From contig JAFDYT010000008.1 of assembly GCA_018266055.1 (NCBI GenBank), positions 323,219 to 387,218 of the forward strand: 64,000 bases of DNA, given 5' to 3'. Positions 9,669 through 17,176 of the stretch are shown piece by piece. The DNA comes from Bacteroidota bacterium. GTDB taxonomy: Bacteria; Bacteroidota; Bacteroidia; Cytophagales; Cyclobacteriaceae. Positions within the stretch are counted from its first letter, which is position 1, and the number at the start of each line of letters is the position of its first letter. Below the pieces are notes generated by a model, which saw only the letters and a program-made list of their open reading frames with translations, was not told where the DNA came from and did no database searches. A program made the translations under genes and the position numbers.

Positions 9669-11417
9669 ATGAAATCATTTGATGCCCTGGGACTATCCGG
9701 GGACCTGGTGGAAGCTATCCGCCAACTGGGTTTTGAATCACCCACACCTATACAGGAAAAAGCTATTCCCATATTGCTGCAAGGAGATACCGACATGGTC
9801 GGGCTTGCCCAGACCGGAACCGGTAAAACAGCAGCATTTGGCCTGCCTCTTATCGAGTTGGTGGAAGAGCGAAACCGCGCAACACAGGCCCTGGTTGTCG
9901 CGCCCACACGTGAGCTAAGTGTGCAGATCACCAGCGACTTAGAGCGATTTATGCTCAACGTAAAGCGCCTCAATATCGTGACGGTATATGGAGGTGCTAG
10001 TATCTCCGAACAGATTCGTAAAGTGAGGCAGGGAGCCCAGATTATCGTGGCTACGCCTGGTCGTCTGATCGATTTGCTTTCACGCAAAGTTGTCGATCTC
10101 ACGCATGTGCAATACGTTGTGCTCGACGAAGCCGACGAAATGCTCAATATGGGTTTTAAGGAGGATATCGACGAAATTCTCTCCACTACGCCCGACAGCA
10201 AGAAGGTTTGGCTGTTCTCCGCTACTATGCCCCGCGAAGTGCGCGAGATTGCCAATAATTACATGAACAACCCGAAAGAGTTGACCATGGAAGGCCGTCA
10301 ATCGGGCAACGAAAACATTGACCATCAGTTTGCTGTGGTTGATGATCGTGACAAATATCTTGCTCTAAAACGCTTCGTGGATTATACGCCTGATATTTTT
10401 GGTGTTATTTTTTGCCGCACTAAACTTGACACTCAGCGCATAGCCGAGCATCTTATTAAAGATGGTTACAATGCCGATTCACTTCATGGTGATCTGACTC
10501 AGGCCCAACGCGACCGCGTGATGAAGAACTTTAAAGAAAAGACGCTTCAGCTATTGGTGGCAACTGATGTAGCAGCGCGCGGTATTGATGTGAATAACAT
10601 CACGCACGTGATTCACATGAACATGCCCGATGAAATGGAATTCTACACGCACCGAAGCGGGCGTACCGCTCGTGCTGGTAAAAAAGGAATTTCACTCGCA
10701 ATAGTTTCGAAAAAGGAGGTGGGAAGAATTGGTCAGGTAGAAAAAAGCCTAAAGAGAAAATTCACGAAAGTATTGGTGCCTACCGGCGATGAAGTATGCC
10801 AGCAGAAAATTGTGGGCTTGGTACACAAGGTTCGTCATGTAGAAGTAAACGAGGAAGAGATCGACACTTTCTTGCCAGAAGTTTATCACGAACTGAAAGA
10901 CTTGAGCAAAGAAGATATCATCAAACGTTTTGCGTCCATTGAGTTCAATCGCTTTTTGGAATATTACCGCGATGCACGCGACCTTAATAAATCCGATCGT
11001 AAATCATTTTTCGACGACGGTGGTGCCAGCGGCGAAAGCGGCTATTCCTACGGTGATCGTATTTTCATCAACATCGGCAAAATGGATGGCCTTGAGAAAG
11101 GAAATCTCCTTGGACTTATCTGCGATTACGGCGATATCGAGAAGTCGAAAATCGGTAAGATTGACTTGAAGGGCGCCTATTCCTTTTTTGAAGTGGATAA
11201 AGGCTTGGCCGATCAGGTGATGAAGGGATTTTCGGGCGTGGAGTACCGTGGACGTAAAGTGCGTCTTGAGTTGACCGGCGGAAGACGTGAGAAGCAGGAT
11301 GGCGATGGCGGCGGCGAAAAGAAAAGAAAGTATTCTGGCAAAAGCAGCGGAGAGAAATCCTGGGGAGGCAGGAAAAGCGAAAAATCCTGGGGTTCTAAAG
11401 GCCGGAAACGTTATTAA
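9669..11417 (+). CDS. deaD: DEAD-box ATP-dependent RNA helicase with DbpA-type RNA-binding domain
   Basis: Unwinds RNA duplexes for ribosome assembly, RNA decay or cold adaptation in the cytoplasm. The 582-residue protein has a Q motif (FESPTPIQ, 22-29), Walker A AQTGTGKT (about 47-54), PTREL, DEAD (153-156), SAT (184-186) and HRSGRTARAG (motif VI). After the two RecA domains comes a linker and a DbpA-type RRM at about 455-535 (DRIFINIGKMDG, then KVRLELTGG), ending in a Lys/Arg/Gly/Ser-rich tail. This is the DeaD/CsdA layout. It is a single gene between divergent and convergent neighbours, with its own -7 element and a strong terminator. Confidence 0.93.
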   Translation: MKSFDALGLSGDLVEAIRQLGFESPTPIQEKAIPILLQGDTDMVGLAQTGTGKTAAFGLPLIELVEERNRATQALVVAPTRELSVQITSDLERFMLNVKRLNIVTVYGGASISEQIRKVRQGAQIIVATPGRLIDLLSRKVVDLTHVQYVVLDEADEMLNMGFKEDIDEILSTTPDSKKVWLFSATMPREVREIANNYMNNPKELTMEGRQSGNENIDHQFAVVDDRDKYLALKRFVDYTPDIFGVIFCRTKLDTQRIAEHLIKDGYNADSLHGDLTQAQRDRVMKNFKEKTLQLLVATDVAARGIDVNNITHVIHMNMPDEMEFYTHRSGRTARAGKKGISLAIVSKKEVGRIGQVEKSLKRKFTKVLVPTGDEVCQQKIVGLVHKVRHVEVNEEEIDTFLPEVYHELKDLSKEDIIKRFASIEFNRFLEYYRDARDLNKSDRKSFFDDGGASGESGYSYGDRIFINIGKMDGLEKGNLLGLICDYGDIEKSKIGKIDLKGAYSFFEVDKGLADQVMKGFSGVEYRGRKVRLELTGGRREKQDGDGGGEKKRKYSGKSSGEKSWGGRKSEKSWGSKGRKRY

Positions 11418-11427
11418 TTTCATATGT

Positions 11428-11472
11428 GCTGAGTGATCAGAGGAGATAAGCCTAGATCACTCAGCCTTTTTT
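11428..11472 (+). terminator. Rho-independent terminator after the RNA helicase gene
   Basis: A perfect 11-bp stem, GCTGAGTGATC (11428-11438) with GATCACTCAGC (11455-11465), has a 16-base loop and is followed by C and six T. It begins 11 bases after the helicase stop. The T run overlaps the stop codon of the convergent lipoprotein gene. On the minus strand the stem is not followed by a T run, so it should act mainly on plus-strand transcripts. Confidence 0.85.
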
Positions 11473-12550
11473 AATTTCCTACAAATTTCCTTTTGTAAAG
11501 GTTATCCCACGTGGTGAGACTTGGTTTTGCCTGCAAGTGAATTCCTACCATTCCAAGGCTCGTAAAATATTTTATCGACGGATCAACATAGCCAGGCACC
11601 AGGCTTATGTTGATATCTGTGAATGTTAGCTGAAACAGAGCAATTGCTTGGGCATGATCGAGTAATTGACTTTGTCGTGTGATGTAGTCTTGCTGAAGGA
11701 CAGGGCTGGAAGTAATGGTTCCATTTGGTCCGGCAAAAGTCCCTGAAGCCCAGCCACCCTCCGAAACAAAAACCGGTAAGGATTTTCCGTCCACCAGTTT
11801 CGAATAGTAATCAATTGGCAGATCTTCTGGTTTTGAAACATTAAAATATGGATAGGATGAAATCCCGACTTCCTGAAGAAAAGGAAAATCAATTAGGTCT
11901 TGCGAAATGCCTACGTAATTTCCACTGCCTACGAGGTTTCCCCAAGCCACATCGGCCTGTACGCTTACACTAAGTTTTACAGTTGCGTCTATGATGCGTA
12001 CATCGGCTGCTGCTGCGTTGGCGGCTTCTTTTACCCCCGTGTAAATCGAAGAAGTGGCGGCCGCACGGATCAGATTTGTCTCCAAAGCCAGTCCCAGGTG
12101 GTCGGGCTTGAGCATGCTGTCCATCACCACGGTAAATCTTCTGTACACTTTCTGCACATCGGCCTGCGCAATGCTTTTTCCTTTAGCGACTAGCGGATAT
12201 GAATCGCTTGTTCGGTTAAGCCCGTTTTGTGGATCAATGTACACCCACAGTTTTAAGTTTTTACTTCTATAAAAAGCAGCCAGGCTTGTATAATTATGAG
12301 CTATATAATGTTGTGCGGATTCCCCCGAGTACAAGGAATCCCACGGTACTTCGGTGGAAATGATGGCGGCATCGGCGCGCTGAGTCCACAGGTTTAGCGA
12401 AAGCAAAACCGTGTCAAAATTATCAAAGCGCGGTGCCGAGTTGGCAAAGCCCATCCGGTACACTCGGGTGGTAGGTGAGGGACTGGTTTCGTTCTTGGTG
12501 CACGAGGAGACCAGCAAAAGGCTTGCTGAAAGAAGGAGTATTGATTTCAC
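11471..12550 (-). CDS. Lipoprotein with a glycosidase-like TIM-barrel appearance, function unknown
   Basis: The 359-residue protein starts with GTG at 12550. Its signal peptide ends in a lipobox (LVSSC, Cys at about 17), so it is probably anchored in the outer membrane. The body has features of a TIM-barrel glycoside hydrolase such as the GH53 type: LKLWVYIDPQNG, GISSYPYFN near three quarters of the length, and VFVSEGGWAS where a catalytic Glu sits in such enzymes. A second acid residue on strand 4 is not clear to me, so activity is unproven. It stands alone between convergent and co-directional genes. Clan-level resemblance is plausible, substrate unknown. Confidence 0.55.
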   Translation of the reverse strand: MKSILLLSASLLLVSSCTKNETSPSPTTRVYRMGFANSAPRFDNFDTVLLSLNLWTQRADAAIISTEVPWDSLYSGESAQHYIAHNYTSLAAFYRSKNLKLWVYIDPQNGLNRTSDSYPLVAKGKSIAQADVQKVYRRFTVVMDSMLKPDHLGLALETNLIRAAATSSIYTGVKEAANAAAADVRIIDATVKLSVSVQADVAWGNLVGSGNYVGISQDLIDFPFLQEVGISSYPYFNVSKPEDLPIDYYSKLVDGKSLPVFVSEGGWASGTFAGPNGTITSSPVLQQDYITRQSQLLDHAQAIALFQLTFTDINISLVPGYVDPSIKYFTSLGMVGIHLQAKPSLTTWDNLYKRKFVGN

Positions 12551-12575
12551 AAAACTTAAGATGTTATTTTCATCT

Positions 12576-12607
12576 CAAAGGTTGCAGCTAAGGAATTGCC
12601 TTGCAAA
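12576..12607 (-). promoter_or_regulatory. Candidate promoter for the 11471-12550 lipoprotein gene
   Basis: On the minus strand, TTTG (12607-12604) is followed after 20 bases by AACCTTTG (12583-12576), one mismatch from TAnnTTTG. It lies 26 bases before the GTG start. The -33 part abuts the end of the upstream gene. Confidence 0.35.
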
Positions 12608-13696
12608 TTATTGTTTACAGAATTTCTTAATCAATTCATACGCCTGCGGGCAATTTAACTGCGTGGCCTTGTCCCAGTCGGCACAAGCGCCTGATTTTCC
12701 CTGACGTTGTTTTGCCATTCCCCGGCTAAAATAAGCGAGTCCGTTTTTTGGGTCGAGTTGAATGGCTTTATCAAAGTCGTGCTGGGCGGCAGCGAATTTT
12801 TTGAGCTTCATTTCGGCTTCACCCCGCCCTGCATAGGCTATGGCATAATTGCGATTGAGTTGAACGGCTTTCGTAAAATCAGCCACTGATCCGGTGTAAT
12901 CTCCGGAAAAGAACCGTGCGTGTGCGCGATCCACATAGGCAGCATCAAAGGTGGGGTAGAGCTCAATCGCTTTGCTAAAGTCGTCGATGGCAGCGGTGTA
13001 GTTACCGGCACTTGTTTTGGCATGGCCACGGTAGGCATATGCTAAGGTAAACTTCGGGTCGAGTGAAATCACTTTATCAAAACCTTCTATCGCTCCTTTC
13101 AAATCATTGCTTTCGTATTTTGCCTTGGCAGTGTACATAAAATTAGTAGCACTCATGGTATTTACCTGCTCGTTGTATTTTTCAGTTATGGCTGCTTTCT
13201 GATTGATTTCTTTTTGGGTGTTGAGTTCTTGCGTCAGTGCCTTCAGTTTCTGGTCGGCTTCGTTCAGGCGTTGCTTCATGTCTTCTAACTCTCTTACTTT
13301 TCGTCGGTCTTCACTAAGTCTCTTCAGTGATTCCTGTAGGCTTGTAGTATCAACAGTGATCGCAGCCTTCATCCAAAAGGTTTCTCCGTTCCAGGTTTCG
13401 CCAAGCACATCTAGTTTTGTAATTCCAGCGCTTATGGTAGAAATATTTTCAACAAAATCGTCTGAAAACTTTCCGCCGAGCTCTGTATTCTTCAGTAACT
13501 GATTACTTTCGACATAAACACCAATCTCGTTCAGCAACATAGACCGCAACTGATTGATGGCGATAGCCCGGCATGAAACTTTACTGTCGGCTTCACTTGC
13601 CTTGTAGGTATATTCCTTGATGAATTTTTTTTCCTGTGCATGGCTTGAATAGCTACCTGCAAAGGTGACTAACAAAAGAAGGGCGGGGATTTTCAT
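12608..13696 (-). CDS. Exported coiled-coil and tetratricopeptide-repeat protein
   Basis: The 362-residue protein has a short signal peptide (ending YSSHAQ, about residue 20), a region to about 120 resembling a small sensor or LPP20-like domain (SADSKVSC style context, then DVLGETWNGETFWMKAAITVD), a coiled coil (about 125-175: RKVRELEDMKQRLNEADQ), and about four TPRs (about 190-335), each with the A-Y-x-x-R-A/G-x-A pattern. TPRs mediate protein contacts, so a periplasmic scaffold is likely. No catalytic motif is seen. It is followed at 57 bases by the lipoprotein gene on the same strand but need not be co-transcribed with it. Confidence 0.7.
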   Translation of the reverse strand: MKIPALLLLVTFAGSYSSHAQEKKFIKEYTYKASEADSKVSCRAIAINQLRSMLLNEIGVYVESNQLLKNTELGGKFSDDFVENISTISAGITKLDVLGETWNGETFWMKAAITVDTTSLQESLKRLSEDRRKVRELEDMKQRLNEADQKLKALTQELNTQKEINQKAAITEKYNEQVNTMSATNFMYTAKAKYESNDLKGAIEGFDKVISLDPKFTLAYAYRGHAKTSAGNYTAAIDDFSKAIELYPTFDAAYVDRAHARFFSGDYTGSVADFTKAVQLNRNYAIAYAGRGEAEMKLKKFAAAQHDFDKAIQLDPKNGLAYFSRGMAKQRQGKSGACADWDKATQLNCPQAYELIKKFCKQ

Positions 13697-13748
13697 TTCT
13701 TATGTGCGTTGCCGATTTAACGAACTAACCGCTTTAGATGTTTAAGGC

Positions 13749-14231
13749 TTAAATGGGTTTAAACTGCTCAAACGCTTCCTGACAAGTATTGCAATAATAG
13801 ATCGAACGACAAAGGGTCGGGCCAAATGGGCTCCTCAATTCAGTATTGGTTTCGTGACAACGCGGACAAATGGCGTTTTCCAAAATACCGATGTCAGTGA
13901 ATACCTGAGCCGAGGGAGGAGGAGCGAGGCCAAACTTCTCAAGGGCTATGCGTCCCTTTTCAGTGATGAGGTCTGAGCTCCAGGTTTTCTTATAGTTGAC
14001 AGATACTGTTACAGGCTTTATTCCTTTGGCAACGAGCGCAGATTCAACTTCCTGCTTCATATAGTCCATGGCGGGGCAACCGACGAATGTAGGTGTCATC
14101 TCCACACTCACGCCGTTATTGGAAAGATCAATTTGTGTGATTACGCCTAAATCTACCAACGACAAAACGGGGATCTCAGGATCTTTCACCTCCTGAAGCC
14201 ATTCGTAGATTTGTTCTTTGTTCAAGTTCAT
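13749..14231 (-). CDS. paaD: PaaD-like protein of phenylacetyl-CoA epoxidase (DUF59 / Fe-S assembly domain)
   Basis: The 160-residue length is right for PaaD (PaaJ), the factor that supports assembly of the PaaABC(E) phenylacetyl-CoA epoxidase. Residues 5-90 form a MIP18/DUF59 domain (DPEIPVLSLVDLGV, PTFVGCPAMD with Cys52). The C-terminal zinc-ribbon-like end has Cys122, Cys125, Cys141, Cys147 and Cys150 and closes with EAFEQFKP, the family ending. It follows the dinB-like gene with a 2-base gap. No paaA, paaB, paaC or paaE is nearby, which is unusual, since these genes normally sit together. A SufT-type general Fe-S role is the alternative but the C-terminus favours PaaD. Confidence 0.85.
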   Translation of the reverse strand: MNLNKEQIYEWLQEVKDPEIPVLSLVDLGVITQIDLSNNGVSVEMTPTFVGCPAMDYMKQEVESALVAKGIKPVTVSVNYKKTWSSDLITEKGRIALEKFGLAPPPSAQVFTDIGILENAICPRCHETNTELRSPFGPTLCRSIYYCNTCQEAFEQFKPI

Positions 14232-14233
14232 TA

Positions 14234-14707
14234 TCAGGATGGATAACGAATATCGAATGAGTTAGGTATAATTTGATTCAAGTGGTGCTTCAGGTGTTTC
14301 ACATAATCCACGGCAAGAAATTCCAGAGTGTGAGTTTCGATGGCATTCTTGCCTGTGTCGCTCAATTTGATGTAAGCAGAAGGAGGCATCTGCTGAAGAA
14401 TTGAAGCGATTCGCTTGTTAAGCAATGCCCATAACAATATGATTTCCTGGCTGTCGGATTGCTGATAGCCATTCATTGCCACCCAATCGTTCTGACTGTA
14501 CACGATCTTTTGTGGAACTGTTTCGTATTGACCGCAAATAAATCGTCGCAAATTATTTTGGGCCGAATCAATAAGATGGCCAAGGACTTCCTTTTTGCTC
14601 CATCGCTCTGGTGAAGGTTTCATTGACAATTCCTTTTCCGGAATTGCGCCAATCCTAATTGAATATTCTCTTATTATTTCAGTCAGCTCGTGGATGGTCT
14701 GTTTCAT
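14234..14707 (-). CDS. DinB-superfamily protein
   Basis: The start is placed at the ATG at 14707 (MKQTIHELTE); an upstream in-frame ATG at 14725 adds MIHCHC, which is unlikely to be translated. The 157-residue product has the DinB_2 four-helix pattern: RWSKKEVLGHLIDSAQNNLRRF with a metal-type His near residue 45, and VDYVKHLKHHLNQI near the C-terminus. These proteins are often metal-dependent thiol transferases or of unknown role, for example bacillithiol-dependent S-transferases. It is the first gene of a pair with paaD, separated by 2 bases. The fold call is good, the function open. Confidence 0.8.
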   Translation of the reverse strand: MKQTIHELTEIIREYSIRIGAIPEKELSMKPSPERWSKKEVLGHLIDSAQNNLRRFICGQYETVPQKIVYSQNDWVAMNGYQQSDSQEIILLWALLNKRIASILQQMPPSAYIKLSDTGKNAIETHTLEFLAVDYVKHLKHHLNQIIPNSFDIRYPS

Positions 14708-14839
14708 ACAATGGCAATGAATCAAAATTACACAAATATCAACAAGCCGTCCTTAATAATGGTTTGCTGGTTTTTGTTTTTTAATGTTAAATAAAATCCC
14801 AATTTTGAAAAGCGTTAACTTAAATTTCTTAAAGAACAG

Positions 14840-15967
14840 ATGCTTCAGGCGAGTATTCATAAACACGTTTTTCTTTTTGCCTTTGATGCGCGTACCTCAC
14901 GCGGGCCAATGCGCGACAAGACTTCCTGGTTTATAAAACTTTGGGATGATCAGCAACCCAAGCTCTACGGGCTTGGTGAGTGTGGTCCGCTTCCATTCCT
15001 GAGCAAAGAGCACGGCCCCGATTTGGAGCAAGTTCTCACCGAAAAGATTGCGCACTTCAACGAAATGAAGCTTTCGCTGCCAGCTGAAATTAGCGACTTG
15101 AATGTATTGAAGTTGTTTCTGAAGGCACACCGCCTTGATACAATAAGTTCATTAACATTCGCTCTTGAAACAGCTCTTCTTGATCTGGCGAATGGCGGAT
15201 CGCGCTCCATTTTCAAAAATAAATTCTCTCAGCAGCAGCCAATCCCTATTAACGGATTAGTGTGGATGGGTGGACTTGACTTTATGTTGCAGCAGGTCGA
15301 AATAAAGATCCGCGATGGCTACAAATGTGTGAAGCTCAAAGTGGGTGGTCTTGATTTTGAAAAGGAGTGTGATGTGCTGCAATACATTCGTCGGAAATAT
15401 TTCCGCGACAATATTGAAATCCGACTGGATGCCAACGGGGCTTTTAAAAAAGAAGAAGCGCTTCAGAAGATTCACTCGCTGAAACGCTTCCAAGTACACT
15501 CTATAGAGCAACCCATTAAACCCGGCTTACCCGAAATGGAAGAGCTTTGTCGTGAATCACCAATTCCAATCGCATTTGATGAAGAACTCATTGGAATAAC
15601 TTGCGCTGAGGATAAAAGCGCTTTGCTGAAAAAATTAAAGCCGCACCATATCATTTTAAAGCCAACGCTTCATGGAGGATTGAGTGGATGCGCAGAGTGG
15701 ATTGCCCTCGCTCAGGAGCTAAACATTGGCTGGTGGATTACATCGGCGCTGGAATCAAACGTTGGGCTCAACTCGATCGCGCAATTTACTTCTCAGTACG
15801 AAACGCAGATTCCTCACGGCTTGGGCACCGGGCAAATCTACACCAACAACTTTCCCTCACCTTTGCTGGCAGAAAAAGGTTTTTTGTTGTATCAACCAAA
15901 TGAAAAATGGGATTTAACTTCTTTGTTTCCCGACGAGGCAGTAGAGTCTCTTTATCTGAAAGACTAG
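14840..15967 (+). CDS. menC: o-Succinylbenzoate synthase (menaquinone biosynthesis, enolase superfamily)
   Basis: Dehydrates SHCHC to o-succinylbenzoate, the fourth committed step to menaquinone. The 375-residue protein has the enolase-superfamily catalytic set: KLK (Lys165 and Lys167), DANG (Asp197), EQP (Glu223), DEE (Asp247) and LKPT (Lys274), followed by WWITSALESNVGL, typical of Bacteroidota MenC. Dipeptide epimerases share the fold, but this C-terminal block and the men operon in the same window favour MenC. It lies about 11 kb from the other men genes on the opposite strand. The Crp/Fnr gene starts 15 bases after its stop, so they are probably co-transcribed. Confidence 0.85.
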   Translation: MLQASIHKHVFLFAFDARTSRGPMRDKTSWFIKLWDDQQPKLYGLGECGPLPFLSKEHGPDLEQVLTEKIAHFNEMKLSLPAEISDLNVLKLFLKAHRLDTISSLTFALETALLDLANGGSRSIFKNKFSQQQPIPINGLVWMGGLDFMLQQVEIKIRDGYKCVKLKVGGLDFEKECDVLQYIRRKYFRDNIEIRLDANGAFKKEEALQKIHSLKRFQVHSIEQPIKPGLPEMEELCRESPIPIAFDEELIGITCAEDKSALLKKLKPHHIILKPTLHGGLSGCAEWIALAQELNIGWWITSALESNVGLNSIAQFTSQYETQIPHGLGTGQIYTNNFPSPLLAEKGFLLYQPNEKWDLTSLFPDEAVESLYLKD

Positions 15968-15982
15968 CTTATATTGTGCGCC

Positions 15983-16558
15983 ATGTCGTTTGAGCTAATC
16001 TTGAGCAATGTGTCCAAACACATTCAGTTGGACAAAGACGAGGCGACCTACTTTACCTCCCTGTTGAAAACAGAATCGGTATCGCGTAAAGCCACTTTAT
16101 TAAAGGCTGGTGAACTTTGCAAGAATATCAGTTTTGTTTGTGAAGGAATAGTGCGGGCGTATTATCAGGACCGTGAAGGAAAGGAAGCGACGATCATGTT
16201 TGGTGTGGCTGACTGGTGGATTACGGATATGAATTGTTTCGTCAATCAACTTCCCTCCATGATGACAATTGAGGCGGTAGAGCCAAGTGTAGTGATGCAC
16301 CTTCAGAAGTCGGATTTGGATTTGCTCTATCTTAAGGTGCCGAAGTTTGAGCGTTTTTTCCGTATCATTTTTCAGAACGCATACATTCGCGAACAGTTGC
16401 GCACCATCCAAAACTTGTCGCTCACTGCCGAAGAACGCTATCTCAACTTTAACCGAAAATATCCACAGGTAGCACGGCAAGTCACGCAAAAACAAATCGC
16501 CTCTTACCTGGGAATCACGCCGGAATTTTTGAGTGTGCTTCGCAAAAAGAAAAACTGA
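15983..16558 (+). CDS. Crp/Fnr-family transcriptional regulator
   Basis: The chosen start is the ATG at 15983 (MSFELIL), not the TTG at 15974. The 191-residue protein has an N-terminal cNMP-binding beta-roll (about 30-120: RKATLLKAGELCKNISFVCEGIVRAYY) and a C-terminal helix-turn-helix end (VARQVTQKQIASYLGITPEFLSVLRKKK). The canonical cAMP-contact RxS pair is not evident and there is no Fnr cysteine cluster, so the ligand is unknown. Such short members are very common in Bacteroidota. It sits 15 bases after menC, which suggests shared transcription; regulation of respiratory genes would be a guess. Confidence 0.85.
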   Translation: MSFELILSNVSKHIQLDKDEATYFTSLLKTESVSRKATLLKAGELCKNISFVCEGIVRAYYQDREGKEATIMFGVADWWITDMNCFVNQLPSMMTIEAVEPSVVMHLQKSDLDLLYLKVPKFERFFRIIFQNAYIREQLRTIQNLSLTAEERYLNFNRKYPQVARQVTQKQIASYLGITPEFLSVLRKKKN

Positions 16559-16633
16559 TTTTCAAAAAATTACTCTTGCGGTTTTTTCGGGCGATTGATA
16601 AAACCTATATTCGTCATTCGTTAAAAAAAAACT

Positions 16634-17167
16634 ATGGTGATAAATCGAAGAACAGCATTGAAGCAGATGGCCGTTGTTTCTGCGGCAATTGCGGTGGCCC
16701 CTTCACTGGTGAGCTGTGGCAGCAAACCTTCTTTACTTTTTAAAAGTATCTCGATTACAAAGGAGGAAGAGGAGATGTTGACCGCATTGGCCGATACGAT
16801 AATTCCAAAATCAAATACGCCGGGAGCCGTGGAAGTAAACGCCCATTTGTATTCTGCTAAAATGATTGATGATTGTATGGCGAAGAACGATCAGACCAAA
16901 TGGCTTTCGGGCTTAAGAAAATTTGCCTCCATGGCAGAGGAAAAATCGAAAGACTTTACGGACATGAATAAAGAAGACCGCGAGAACTTTCTCGTTCCGT
17001 TTGAGGAAAAGAAAATTACTGATGGCGATCTTGTGTATTTCTATGAGACTACAAAATACTTAACCGTCAACGGTTACACTACTTCTGAATATTATTTGAC
17101 TCAACAAGGCTTTAGTTTGATTCCTGGCCGCTTCCAGGGCTGTGTGGCAGTAGGTACCTCTTCCTAA
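16634..17167 (+). CDS. Gluconate 2-dehydrogenase subunit 3-like Tat lipoprotein
   Basis: The 177-residue small subunit of a membrane-associated GMC dehydrogenase. It starts with a twin-arginine signal (NRRTALKQM, Arg4-Arg5) and the hydrophobic stretch ends in SLVSC, a lipobox, so it is likely Tat-exported and lipidated. The mature part matches the subunit-3 family (ADTIIPKSNTPGAVEVNAHLY, DGDLVYFYETTKYLTVNGY, ending FQGCVAVG). It should carry the large subunit out in folded form and tether it. The next gene starts 9 bases later. No cytochrome c subunit gene follows, so the electron acceptor is unclear. Confidence 0.88.
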   Translation: MVINRRTALKQMAVVSAAIAVAPSLVSCGSKPSLLFKSISITKEEEEMLTALADTIIPKSNTPGAVEVNAHLYSAKMIDDCMAKNDQTKWLSGLRKFASMAEEKSKDFTDMNKEDRENFLVPFEEKKITDGDLVYFYETTKYLTVNGYTTSEYYLTQQGFSLIPGRFQGCVAVGTSS

Positions 17168-17176
17168 TTTTTTGAT

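Noticed and set aside
9659-10255. A 198-codon minus-strand open frame
   Set aside because: Antisense to the helicase RecA domain, with Ser/Arg/Thr-rich low-complexity translation; a shadow.
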